A stretch of 64,000 bases of DNA, from NCBI GenBank assembly GCA_937927415.1, contig CALBDS010000001.1, forward strand, positions 124,001 to 188,000, given 5' to 3'. Source of the DNA: an uncultured Rhodospirillaceae bacterium. GTDB taxonomy: Bacteria > Pseudomonadota > Alphaproteobacteria > Azospirillales > Azospirillaceae. This document shows positions 1 to 8,836 of this stretch, piece after piece. The first letter of the stretch is position 1, and every line of letters starts with the position of its first letter. Position numbers and translations under genes: made by a program. The notes below the pieces were generated by a model, which made no database searches, was not told the DNA's origin, and worked only from the letters and a program-made list of their open reading frames with translations.

Positions 1-2944
1 GTTCGTGTTCGGCCCGGCGGCGTTCGGTGATGTCGTTCATCACCACCAGCACCGCCGCCCCGCCCTGATAGACGGCGGGATAGGCTTCCACCTCCACATG
101 CCGCCGCTCGCCGGAGGGGCGGATCACCTCGGCCTCCAGCCGCTGGATCTCGCCGTCGGTGGCCTTGGCAAGCTGGGCTTCCACCCCCGCCCCGTCTTCC
201 ATGAAGCGGGCCAGGCTTTCGCCCTCCATCACCCCAGCACCCGTCATGCCCAAAATCCCGGCGGCGGCGGCGTTGGCGAAATGAATGGCCGAGCGGTACC
301 AGATGACGATGCCGTACGGGGCCATCTCCACAAGCTGGCGGTAGCGGTGTTCGCTTTCCTTCAGCGCGGTGACGGTGTTGACGCGCTCCAGTTCCGCCGC
401 CGCCCGCGCCCCGAACACGTCCAGCAGCGATTGCGCCGACAGCAGGTCCAGGTTGGGCCGCCGCGACATGACGGCGATGACGCCCAGCGGACGCCCGGCG
501 GAATCGAACAGCGGCGCGCCGCAGTAGCTTTCCACCTTCAGCCCCGCCACCAGCGGATCGTCGGGGAAATGGCGGAACACCCCCGACGGGAACACCCGCG
601 GCGCGCGGCCCATGACCTGTTCGGCTGGGGTGCCGGCCAGCGACACCACCGTCGGCGGCTGGATCTCGCCATCCACGGTCAGGGCCAGCATCCGCACCGT
701 GCCCGGTTCGCCGGTAGCGGCGGCCACGACGGCGATTTCCACGTCCAGCGCGCGGGCCAACGCCAGCACCAGCTTGCGGAAGAACTCCTCCCCCCCGCCA
801 TGGGACACCGATTGCGCCAGATCGCGCAGCACCGCTTCGAAGCGGTAACGGTCGGTGACGTCGGTGATGGTGGCGACGAAACCGCCGCCGGGGATCGGGC
901 TGCGGCGCACCTCCAGGAAACGGTCGCCCACGCGCAGCGGCTCCACCTCCCACCGGGCGGCGGGAACCATGGGGGTGCTGGCGGTCGCATCCGATTGGAA
1001 AGCCACCGCCAGGGGCGGCGCCTCCGCCCGGATGTAGACGGCCAGATCCTCCAGCGGGCGGCCGAAACGGGCAAAGTCGGCGGGCAGGCCCAGCAGACGG
1101 GGGAAATCATCGTTCCACGCCGCCAGCGCGCCGTTGCGGTCGAACATGCAAATGCCCTGGCTGATGCTTTCCAGGGTGGCTTTCAGCCGCGCCGTCTGAC
1201 CGGCCAGTTCCTGTTCCCGGTCCTTCAGCTCGGTGATGTCCATCAGGATCTTCACGATGCCGCCGGAGCCGGTGGCGTGCTCGCTGATCCGGTACCAACG
1301 GCCATCGGACAGGTGCTTGTCCACCGGCGCCTCATGCTCCAGGTGGCGGTTCTTGCGCGCCTGGATCCATTGCACCATGTCCTGCTCGCTGCCCTGATAG
1401 CCGCCGCGCACCGCCGCCATCCGCAGGATCTCGTCAAAGGTGGTGCCGGGGACCAGCACGTCGGCGATGGTGGGGTACGCCTGCCGGTAACGGTCGTTGC
1501 AGAACAGCAGCCGCCCGTCGGCGTTGAACAGCACGAAGCCTTCGGAAATGCTGTCGAGGGCGTCGTGAACCACCACCTGCATGAAGCGGGCGTCCATCAT
1601 CGCCATGGTTTCGGCGGTCACGTCGATGCCGGTGCCGCGGTAACCCAAAAGCTGCCCATCGGCCCCCAGCACCGGCTGGCCGCTCAACCGCAGCACCAGA
1701 AGCGCGCCGTCGTGGCCATCCACCTGCACTTCCAGATCGCGGAACGCCCGCCCGGCCAGGATGTCGGCGCGGAATTCCGCCCAGGTGTCGGCGTCTTCCA
1801 CCAGCCGGCCCAGATCCATCAGCGACGAGCCGAACACGGAGCGCGGCGAGCACTTCAACAGCGCCTCAAGCCGTTCGGACACATAGGTGTAGGTGTGATC
1901 CGGCCCGGTTTCCCAGAACCAATCGGACGAGGCCTCGGCAAAATCGCGGAACCGGCGGTGGCTGAGTTCCAGCCCCTCGTTCGCGTCGCGCAGCAGGGCC
2001 GCGGCCCGCTGCACCGCCGCCGCCGCACCGAAGGCCCGGCGGACCGCCAGCACCCCCAACCCGGCCATGATGACGAGCACCGCCGCCAGCGGCACCGCCA
2101 CCCGCCGCAGCAGCGTGCGGCCGGGCTGGTCAGGGACCCAGGTCAGATGCCCGAGGCCGGTGCCGTCCGGGGCGCTCAGGGACAGGAACGCCGCACCCGC
2201 GGGCACCGTCCGGTCCGGGTGATAGGCCAGAGCGCGCAAACCGAACAGCCGCTCGATCCGGTTCAGGGCGGCATCGTCCACATGGCGGATGAACACCAGC
2301 ATCAGGCGGCCCGGCATCCCGGCCCCGTCGCTGCCGGGGACGGTCACGAACAGCGGGCTGACGGCGGCCAGTGTCAGGGAGACACCACCGCGGCCGTCCG
2401 GCACCGTCACCAGACCGGACAGGGCAATGGGGCGTTCTCCGCCCGGCGACGGAGCCGCGCCGGCGCGGTTTTGCGCCTGTTGCACAAGGGCGGCCAGGGG
2501 CGCGCCATAACGGGCGTACAGCCCCGGATCGCTCTGCTTGCCATCGGACAGGGCGAACAGCACCGCACCCGTCTCATCCAGCAGCAGAGCGTCGTTGATG
2601 TCGAACTGGGTGTGCAGCGCCGGCCCCAGCAGATTTTCCGCCCAGCCGCCATGAGGTACGGCGGCCAGACTCTTCACCGTATCGTTCCACCAGGCGTAAT
2701 CGCTGACGGTCTTTTCCAGCGAGTCCCGCTCCATGGACAAAAGCGAGGTGGCGATGCGCTGGGACTGGCCACCGGCGATGCGGTCCTGACGGTCGGCGGC
2801 GAACACCAGCAGCACGACCAGCGCCAGCACCCCCAGCACAACCAAAAGAACCTCCGGCAGGATCAGCCAGCGGGGATGCAGCGGGGCCGGCGTGGCCCGA
2901 ACGGCCGTGCCGTTCGCGGGGTTCCCATCGGCCGTCCCCGACAT
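1..2944 (-). CDS. Membrane sensor kinase N-terminal part, multi-PAS/GAF (partial, runs off left edge)
   Basis: Open reading frame of about 981 codons that continues beyond position 1, so the expected C-terminal kinase or output domain is not visible. From the ATG at 2944 the protein has a short cytoplasmic tail, a membrane segment at about residues 28-48 (LLVVLGVLALVVLLVF), a periplasmic sensing region, a second membrane segment at about 278-300, then PAS (328-435, with DWFWETGPD), a PAS-7 type PAS ending in a PAC-like ILMDITELKDRE (about 460-570), a further PAS (about 575-690), a GAF-like region (about 705-840) and a last PAS ending VLVVMNDITERRAEHE at the window edge. The family senses signals and normally phosphorylates a response regulator; the neighbouring receiver protein and hybrid kinase fit this. 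The second and last PAS modules closely resemble those of the hybrid kinase at 5149-7362. The start is supported by the membrane segment and lack of upstream homology; the Shine-Dalgarno is weak. Confidence 0.8.
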   Translation of the reverse strand, partial: MSGTADGNPANGTAVRATPAPLHPRWLILPEVLLVVLGVLALVVLLVFAADRQDRIAGGQSQRIATSLLSMERDSLEKTVSDYAWWNDTVKSLAAVPHGGWAENLLGPALHTQFDINDALLLDETGAVLFALSDGKQSDPGLYARYGAPLAALVQQAQNRAGAAPSPGGERPIALSGLVTVPDGRGGVSLTLAAVSPLFVTVPGSDGAGMPGRLMLVFIRHVDDAALNRIERLFGLRALAYHPDRTVPAGAAFLSLSAPDGTGLGHLTWVPDQPGRTLLRRVAVPLAAVLVIMAGLGVLAVRRAFGAAAAVQRAAALLRDANEGLELSHRRFRDFAEASSDWFWETGPDHTYTYVSERLEALLKCSPRSVFGSSLMDLGRLVEDADTWAEFRADILAGRAFRDLEVQVDGHDGALLVLRLSGQPVLGADGQLLGYRGTGIDVTAETMAMMDARFMQVVVHDALDSISEGFVLFNADGRLLFCNDRYRQAYPTIADVLVPGTTFDEILRMAAVRGGYQGSEQDMVQWIQARKNRHLEHEAPVDKHLSDGRWYRISEHATGSGGIVKILMDITELKDREQELAGQTARLKATLESISQGICMFDRNGALAAWNDDFPRLLGLPADFARFGRPLEDLAVYIRAEAPPLAVAFQSDATASTPMVPAARWEVEPLRVGDRFLEVRRSPIPGGGFVATITDVTDRYRFEAVLRDLAQSVSHGGGEEFFRKLVLALARALDVEIAVVAAATGEPGTVRMLALTVDGEIQPPTVVSLAGTPAEQVMGRAPRVFPSGVFRHFPDDPLVAGLKVESYCGAPLFDSAGRPLGVIAVMSRRPNLDLLSAQSLLDVFGARAAAELERVNTVTALKESEHRYRQLVEMAPYGIVIWYRSAIHFANAAAAGILGMTGAGVMEGESLARFMEDGAGVEAQLAKATDGEIQRLEAEVIRPSGERRHVEVEAYPAVYQGGAAVLVVMNDITERRRAEHE

Positions 2945-3134
2945 CCCGTCTTTGTGATCGCGCGTCCCATCCACGGCCGATTCTGCCCTTTGCGGTAAAT
3001 GGAGGATCGTTGGGTTCAGCTAAACTGTCGAACGGGTTTAGGGCCAGACCCGTTAACATCGCGTTTCCCCGGCCCCGCTCCCGGCGGTCCGGCGCAAAAA
3101 AGATTGGTTTCGAATGAAACAACCTGTGATCGCG

Positions 3135-5135
3135 TCAGCCCTTGGCGGGCGGGGCCGGGTCGCGGTTGACCAGGATCAGCAGCTTCTCTTCCAACTGCTC
3201 GGGCGCGAAGGGTTTGGCGATATAGGCGGTGACGTCATGGGCCATCGCCTCTTCCACCGCGATCATGGTCGCCAGCCCGGTGACCATCAGGAACGGCATG
3301 TCGGGCCGGGCCACCCGCACCAGCTTCAGGAAATCCAGCCCCGACAAACGGGGCATCTTCCAGTCGCAGATGATGATGTCGAAGTCCTGCTCGTGGCCGG
3401 TGAAACAGGACACGGCGGCGTGCCCGTCCTCCACCTCGGTGATCGACACCACGCCCAGATCCCGCAGGATCATGCGGACATAGGCGCGGGCCTGGGCTTC
3501 ATCCTCGGCCAGCAGCACCCGCAGCGTCGCCATGTCCTTCAACGGCACACCGGCTTCGGCCAGGGTGGAGAACAGGGTCTGGAAGATCCCGCTGCGCTCA
3601 TCCTCGCCCGCGGCCTTTTCCCGCTCCACCTTTTCCCGCCAATGATTGAGGTAGGCGCGCAGAAAGGTGGGGGAGCGGGTGTGATGGCCGATCAGGGCAC
3701 GGATGGCGGCGGCGGATTTCGGCTCGGTAAAGGCGCCCTCGGCCAGCAGGGCGGCGAAATCCATCACCTCCTCCACCGGCGGTTTCTTGTCACGGGCCAG
3801 CCGGGCCAGGATGCGGTTGGTGCGCAGATAGAGATATTGCAACTCGTCCAACATCCGCCCGAAGCTCTCGCGCAGGGAATCCGGCACCCCGCTGCGCAGC
3901 AACCGGCGGTGCAGATCGGACAGGGCCTTGATGCGGGCGCGGGGGGTGCGCATCCCCTCGAACAGCCGCTGGGTCAGTTCCCGCTGTTCCAGGTGCTTTT
4001 GAATGGCCGCTGCGATCATCTTGCGGCTGTTGTCGCCCAGAACCGCCGCTTCCAGCGTGAACAGGTCGATCAGCCGGGCGTAGTGGGTCTTGTCCTGCAG
4101 CACCGCTTCCAGCTTGTCGGGCGTCAGCATGCGGGCCACCCGGCGGTCGAGGATCCGCCGGGTGCGCTCCCCGCCGATGAAACCGCCGGGGCGGCGCATC
4201 CGGCTGGCCACCGCCCCCGTCGCCAGCAATTCATCCAGAATGGTGGACAGGGCGCGGGGATCATAGCTGTTGGGCGGGGTCAGCCGCTGTGGCCCCAGCA
4301 GCAGCCGGTGCAACGACATTTCAATCCCCCGGCGCGCGCCCGGCGGCCGGCGGCGCCCGATGAACGCGGACAGGCGGCGCAACACCACCGGCGCCCCTTC
4401 GGGCAATCCCCCCTCGCCCTTCCACACCTGCACCAGGGTATCCAGCAAAGCGTGCAGCCCGCCGCACCAGCCGAACAGTTCCTCCACCCCGGCGCGGGAG
4501 GCCAGGATCTCGCCGATCACCTGATCGACGACTTCGATCCCCTCCCGGCCCAGCCCATCGCTTTCCAGGGACAACAGGCGGACGAGTTTCACCTCATAAC
4601 TGGTGCTGTCGGCCAGCCAACTGGAAATCAGGGAATCCAGGGCATAGCGGGCGTCGAATTCATGGCTGCCCTGAAAGGCGCCCGACACCGCCGCACCGAA
4701 AGTCCGCGCATCGAACCCCGGCGCCGGCCCGCGATGACCACGCAGCTTGGCCAGTTCAAGCGCACCTTTTTCCAGTTGCAGCACCTCTTCCAACCGGATC
4801 TGGGCGTTGCGGTGGCCGGGCTTGGCCTGGGCGTGGGCGATGCGCTCCAGCACCGCCTGGTGGCGGGGCCACTCCTGAAAGGCGGACAGCGGGGTGACCC
4901 GGTGCAGCATCTCGGTCGGGGTCAGCCGCTGGGCGTCGAGAAAATCGGCCAGGGCATCGGCGGCAAAGAAGCGGGCCGCGCTGGAAAACAGATGGCGCGG
5001 CTCGGTGCACATGGGCACGCCGTCGTCCGGGGCCACCGGATCGGCGCCCAGTTCGAACAGCAGGGCATCCACGTCATAAGAATCGACGGCGCTGGCCTCC
5101 AGCGTCGGGGAATTCGGATCGATGCGCGCGGCCAT
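3135..5135 (-). CDS. Large helical protein with C-terminal receiver (REC) domain
   Basis: A 666-residue protein. The last 125 residues are a response-regulator receiver: acidic pair in LRVLLAEDEAQAR, phospho-acceptor Asp in DIIICDWKMPRLSG, conserved Thr in MVTG and Lys in YIAKPF. The first 530 residues are mostly alpha-helical, have no membrane segment and match no family I can name; they are rich in charged helices (for example QLEKGALELAKLRGH, LREGHRMLDELQYLYLRTNR-like stretches around residues 430-450). It starts 13 bp after the stop of the upstream hybrid kinase, so the two are probably co-transcribed and the receiver may take phosphate from that kinase or the membrane kinase downstream. 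A REC domain at the C-terminus of a long uncharacterised region is an unusual order. Function of the N-terminal part is unknown. Confidence 0.85.
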   Translation of the reverse strand: MAARIDPNSPTLEASAVDSYDVDALLFELGADPVAPDDGVPMCTEPRHLFSSAARFFAADALADFLDAQRLTPTEMLHRVTPLSAFQEWPRHQAVLERIAHAQAKPGHRNAQIRLEEVLQLEKGALELAKLRGHRGPAPGFDARTFGAAVSGAFQGSHEFDARYALDSLISSWLADSTSYEVKLVRLLSLESDGLGREGIEVVDQVIGEILASRAGVEELFGWCGGLHALLDTLVQVWKGEGGLPEGAPVVLRRLSAFIGRRRPPGARRGIEMSLHRLLLGPQRLTPPNSYDPRALSTILDELLATGAVASRMRRPGGFIGGERTRRILDRRVARMLTPDKLEAVLQDKTHYARLIDLFTLEAAVLGDNSRKMIAAAIQKHLEQRELTQRLFEGMRTPRARIKALSDLHRRLLRSGVPDSLRESFGRMLDELQYLYLRTNRILARLARDKKPPVEEVMDFAALLAEGAFTEPKSAAAIRALIGHHTRSPTFLRAYLNHWREKVEREKAAGEDERSGIFQTLFSTLAEAGVPLKDMATLRVLLAEDEAQARAYVRMILRDLGVVSITEVEDGHAAVSCFTGHEQDFDIIICDWKMPRLSGLDFLKLVRVARPDMPFLMVTGLATMIAVEEAMAHDVTAYIAKPFAPEQLEEKLLILVNRDPAPPAKG

Positions 5136-5148
5136 GCGCCGGCCCCGG

Positions 5149-7362
5149 TCAGACGACCAGCGCGTGGATGCGCGCGGCCAGGGCGTCGGGGTTCACCGGC
5201 TTGTGCAGGAAAGCGACACGGCGGGTATCGGCCAACAGATCGGTTAGCGGCTCGATTTCCGGCGGGTAGCCGGAGATCAGCACCACCGGCAGGTCCCCCG
5301 CCTCTTCCCGCAGGCGGCGGGCCAGTTCCGCCCCGCCCATGCGCGGCATCACCAGATCGCTGACCATCAGGTCAAAGGCCCCGCCCTGCTGATGGAACAG
5401 GGCCAGCGCCTCTTCCCCATCGGCGGCGGTGACCACCCGCATTCCCATATCCTCCAGGGTCAGGCGGATGAAGTCGCGGACCTGTTCCTCATCCTCGACC
5501 AGCAGCACCGTGGCGGCGACGGAGGGGCCGTCTTCCGCCTCGTCCGCCGGGGCTTCGGCATCCAGGCCGTCCGCCCCCGCACCATACCCGAGAGTGCCGC
5601 GTTCGGCGGGGAAATAAAGGGTGATGGCCGTGCCCTGCCCCGGCTGTGACCAGACCTCGACCGCACCACCGGCGCGGGTAACGGTGGAATAGACCAGCGA
5701 CAGCCCCAGCCCGGTGCCCTCCCCCTGCTGTTTGGTGGTGAAGAAGGGTTCGAAGATGCGGTCGATCACCTCGGACGGGATGCCATCCCCGCCATCGCGG
5801 ACCTGGATGGTGACATAGGTGCCGCGGCGCAAACCGGCGTGGCGGCGCCAGAAGGCGGCGTCGGGGATCGTGCGGTCCAGGGTGATGGTGATGGGGCCGC
5901 CGCCGGGCATGGCATCGCGGCTGTTGATGGCAAGATTGACCAGGGACTGGTGCAGTTGCGCCGGCTCGATCAGCACCACCGCGTCGGCCGCGCGGATATC
6001 GATATCCAGGCTGTACCGTTCGCCCAGGATCGGGCGCAGGAAGCGGCGGGCCTCTTCCAGTTGCGGGGCGACGGTGACGGGGCGCGCTGCCTCCCCCGGT
6101 TCCTGCCGGCCGAAGGTGAGAAGCTGGGTGGTGAGGCCGGCGGCGCGGTCGGTGGCCTTGATGATCTCGCGCAGGCACAGTTCCACCCGCGCGCGGTCGG
6201 CGGGGGTGCGGCGGGCCATGTGGGCAAAACCGCCGATGGCCGTCAGCATGTTGTTGAATTCATGGGCGATACCGCCGGCCAACTGGCCGATGGCCTGCAT
6301 CTTCTGCGCTTGGTTGAGGGCGCGCTCGGCCTGTTTGCGCTGGGTGACGTCGTTCAGCACCAACAGCCACGCCGGCACCCCGTCGATGGCGAAGGGGTGG
6401 ACCCCCACCTCCAGATCACGGGCGGGGCCGTCGGGGGTATCCACCCGTGCTGCCAGCGGCGGCCCCGGCGCCCGTTCGACGCAGGGCGGCGGCAGATGGG
6501 CGAACAGCGGTTCCCCCACCCCCGGCACGGAAGGATCGGACAGCAACGGCCGGGCGGCCATGCCGTCGCTGTCGCCGGTGCCCAGCATCTCCGCCGCGGC
6601 ATGGTTGGCGAAGCGCACCCGCACGCCGTCCCAGACGACGATGCCGTAGGGGGCCGCCTCCACAAGCTGGCGGTAGCGCGCCTCGCTGTTGGCCAGCGCC
6701 TCTTCGTGGCGCTTCAGTTCGGTGATGTCGGTCAGAACCTTGACGATGCCGCCGAAGCGGGTGGCGTGCTCGCTGATGCGGTACCAACGGCCATCGCCCA
6801 GCCGGTGGTTGGTGGGGGCGTCGCTGTCGAAGTGACGGCGCAGCCGTTCTTCCACCCACAAGGTGGGGTTGATGACCTGCCCCCCGGCGCCGCGGTCCAG
6901 CGCGGTGCGCAGAAGGTCGGCAAAGCTGATGCCCGGCTTCAGAAGATCGGCCAAAAGCGGATAGGCGGCACGGTAACGGTCGTTGCACAGCACCAGCCGG
7001 CCATCGGGATCGAACAGCACGAAACCTTCGCTGATACACCCGACCGCATCGCCCAGCAGGTCGCGCAGCATCAGCGTATCGCCGGTCCCGTCCGCCTCCG
7101 ACAAGGTGCCGCGGTCCAGGGCGTCGGCCGTCGAATCGATCAGGGACAGGATGTGCCGCGCCCGCACCAGCAGCCGCCGCCCGTCCCCGGTCGGCCCATC
7201 CTCGGTCAGAAGAGGGTGTCCATACCGGCGCTCCAGGGTGCGCAGACCATCCCGCGCATCCTCTTCGGAACAGCCAAGAGTGCGGGCGGCAGAGGCAATC
7301 CCATCCTCCACCACCGCAACGAACAGGCGCAGATGCGCAAGGTCGAGATCGGGTTTGGTCAT
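5149..7362 (-). CDS. Hybrid sensor histidine kinase with LysR-like HTH, PAS domains and receiver
   Basis: From the ATG at 7362 the protein is 737 residues. Residues 5-75 resemble a LysR-type winged HTH (HLRLFVAVVEDG, SAARTLG, LRTLERRYGHPLLT, GRRLLVRARHIL). Then come a PAS-7-like domain (about 90-205, ISEGFVLFDPDGR ... DITELKRHE), a second PAS (about 215-330), a HisKA domain whose phospho-acceptor His sits in GGIAHEFNNMLT, a HATPase with GEGTGLGLSLVYS, and a receiver (TVLLVEDEEQ, SDLVMPRMGG, LHKPVN). There are no membrane segments, so it is cytoplasmic. A GTG at 7401 would add 13 residues and has a better Shine-Dalgarno (GGGGA); I prefer 7362 because the HTH similarity begins right after it. 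The likely operon continues into the receiver protein at 3135-5135. The N-terminal DNA-binding-like module on a kinase is the odd feature. Confidence 0.88.
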   Translation of the reverse strand: MTKPDLDLAHLRLFVAVVEDGIASAARTLGCSEEDARDGLRTLERRYGHPLLTEDGPTGDGRRLLVRARHILSLIDSTADALDRGTLSEADGTGDTLMLRDLLGDAVGCISEGFVLFDPDGRLVLCNDRYRAAYPLLADLLKPGISFADLLRTALDRGAGGQVINPTLWVEERLRRHFDSDAPTNHRLGDGRWYRISEHATRFGGIVKVLTDITELKRHEEALANSEARYRQLVEAAPYGIVVWDGVRVRFANHAAAEMLGTGDSDGMAARPLLSDPSVPGVGEPLFAHLPPPCVERAPGPPLAARVDTPDGPARDLEVGVHPFAIDGVPAWLLVLNDVTQRKQAERALNQAQKMQAIGQLAGGIAHEFNNMLTAIGGFAHMARRTPADRARVELCLREIIKATDRAAGLTTQLLTFGRQEPGEAARPVTVAPQLEEARRFLRPILGERYSLDIDIRAADAVVLIEPAQLHQSLVNLAINSRDAMPGGGPITITLDRTIPDAAFWRRHAGLRRGTYVTIQVRDGGDGIPSEVIDRIFEPFFTTKQQGEGTGLGLSLVYSTVTRAGGAVEVWSQPGQGTAITLYFPAERGTLGYGAGADGLDAEAPADEAEDGPSVAATVLLVEDEEQVRDFIRLTLEDMGMRVVTAADGEEALALFHQQGGAFDLMVSDLVMPRMGGAELARRLREEAGDLPVVLISGYPPEIEPLTDLLADTRRVAFLHKPVNPDALAARIHALVV

Positions 7363-7459
7363 CTGTCCCGTATTCAACCATCCGTCGCACTGGAATGCCA
7401 CCGTTTTCCCCGCCCATCGGGGTAAAGGTGGTAATCCGTTCCGTCAGTCGGATGGAGGT

Positions 7460-7834
7460 TTACACCGGGAGCAGGGCGGCAGCAATGCGCCGCCCTTCGG
7501 ACAACAAAACATTGTAGGTGCGGCAGGCCGCCCCTGTGTCCATGCCGTCCACGACGACCCCAGCTTCACGCAAAGGTTGCCGGATGGCCTTGGGGATCAT
7601 CCGGTTGCGCGGCCCGGTCCCCAGCAACAGGATGTCCAGGCGGTCCGCCCGCTGGAGAATCGGTGCGAAATCGTCCAGGGACAGCCCCTCGAACGTCTCC
7701 GCGGTCCAGGACAGGATCCCGTCGGGGAAGACGATCTGCGCGCCCGCACGCCAGACTCCGCGGATGCAGAACTGCCCGTCCCCGTATCCGTCGATGACGA
7801 AGCTGTCGGCGGAAATGAATTCGGAAATGTTCAT
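7460..7834 (-). CDS. Mth938-like / DUF498 (NDUFAF3-type) domain protein
   Basis: A 124-residue protein preceded by a strong GAGGAGG Shine-Dalgarno. Its pattern (FVIDGYGDGQFCIRG, GAQIVFPDGILSWTAE, DILLLGTGPRNRMIP, GAACRTYNVLLSEGRRIAAALLP) is that of the DUF498/Mth938-like family. Mitochondrial members (NDUFAF3) help assemble respiratory complex I, and alphaproteobacterial members are commonly found just downstream of secF, as here (35 bp after the secF stop). It is soluble, without signal peptide. Function in this organism is inferred only; a role in membrane-protein or complex I assembly is plausible from family and context. Confidence 0.85.
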   Translation of the reverse strand: MNISEFISADSFVIDGYGDGQFCIRGVWRAGAQIVFPDGILSWTAETFEGLSLDDFAPILQRADRLDILLLGTGPRNRMIPKAIRQPLREAGVVVDGMDTGAACRTYNVLLSEGRRIAAALLPV

Positions 7835-7869
7835 CGGACCTCCTCGTTCCGGCCGTGGCGGCAGGCCCC

Positions 7870-8823
7870 TTACGGGGCCTGTGTCGCCGCCGGCGCCGGG
7901 TCCGCTTCCGGCGATCCGCGGCGCAGCCGGTTTTCACCCAGGAAGAGCAAGATGGGAGCGGCGATGAAGATCGACGAGGACGTTGCGATGACGACACCAA
8001 AGATCAGCACGATGCCGAAGTCCTGCAGCGCCTCGCCGCCGAAAATCGCCAGCGGCAGAACCGACAGGAAGGTGCACATGGAGGTGCCCAGCGTGCGGTT
8101 CAGCGTCTCGTTGATCGACAGGTCGATCAGCTCGCGCAACGGCATCTTCTTATAAATGCGCAGGTTTTCGCGCATGCGGTCATAGACCACCACCTTGTCG
8201 TTCACGGAATAGCCCATGATGGTCAGGATGGCGGCGATGGCCGTCAGATTGAACTGGATGTCGGTGACGGCGTAGAAGCCGACGGTCTTGGTGATGTCCA
8301 GCAGCAGGGTCACCACCGCCCCCGCCCCGAATTGCCATTCGAAGCGGAACCAGATGTAGACCAGCATGGCCAGCATGGCCAGCCCCAGCGCCAGCATGCC
8401 GTTGGCGAACAGTTCGCCCGACACCGACGCCCCCACCGCTTCCACCCGGCGGACCTGGGTGCCGGGCACTTCCTGGGCCAGGGTGGCGCGCACGCGGTCG
8501 GCGGCCTTCTGCTGGGCGGCGTCGTCACCGGGCTGGCGCTCCAGCCGGATCAGCACGTCCTGAGGCGAGCCGAATTCCTGCAACTGCACCTGCCCCATGT
8601 TCAGGCCCGACAGGGTGTGGCGCAGGCTGGGGAAATCGGCGGGTTGGGGGGTGCGCGCCTCGATCACGATGCCGCCGGCAAAGTCGATGCCGTAGTTCAG
8701 GCCCGGATGGAAGAACAGCACCACCGACGCGATGGACAGCAGCGCCGACATGATAAGCCCGGCGTACCGCCCCTTCATGAAGGGAATGCGCGTGTTGTCC
8801 CGCACAAGACGAAGATGGAACAT
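7870..8823 (-). CDS. secF: Protein translocase subunit SecF
   Basis: A 317-residue inner-membrane protein. With SecD it forms the proton-motive-force driven accessory complex that helps pull secreted proteins through SecYEG. Visible hallmarks are the first membrane helix after FMKGRYAGLIMSALLS, the family motif NYGIDFAGGIVIEART, a periplasmic P1-like segment, and the block of C-terminal helices with VYDRMRENLR and SINETLNRTLGTSMCT. Length is usual for the family. It starts 13 bp after the secD stop with GAGGGGAT upstream, so the two are translated from one message. Confidence 0.97.
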   Translation of the reverse strand: MFHLRLVRDNTRIPFMKGRYAGLIMSALLSIASVVLFFHPGLNYGIDFAGGIVIEARTPQPADFPSLRHTLSGLNMGQVQLQEFGSPQDVLIRLERQPGDDAAQQKAADRVRATLAQEVPGTQVRRVEAVGASVSGELFANGMLALGLAMLAMLVYIWFRFEWQFGAGAVVTLLLDITKTVGFYAVTDIQFNLTAIAAILTIMGYSVNDKVVVYDRMRENLRIYKKMPLRELIDLSINETLNRTLGTSMCTFLSVLPLAIFGGEALQDFGIVLIFGVVIATSSSIFIAAPILLFLGENRLRRGSPEADPAPAATQAP

Positions 8824-8836
8824 GACGGATATCCCC

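Noticed and set aside
5..2998. 997-residue plus-strand open frame
   Set aside because: Antisense to the multi-PAS sensor kinase. Its His/Gln/Arg-rich composition is typical of the reverse strand of a GC-rich gene, and the minus frame has recognisable PAS and GAF motifs.
3031..3054. AACGGGT/ACCCGTT hairpin between the receiver gene and the membrane kinase gene
   Set aside because: Short stem without a T-run on the minus strand; too weak to call a terminator.
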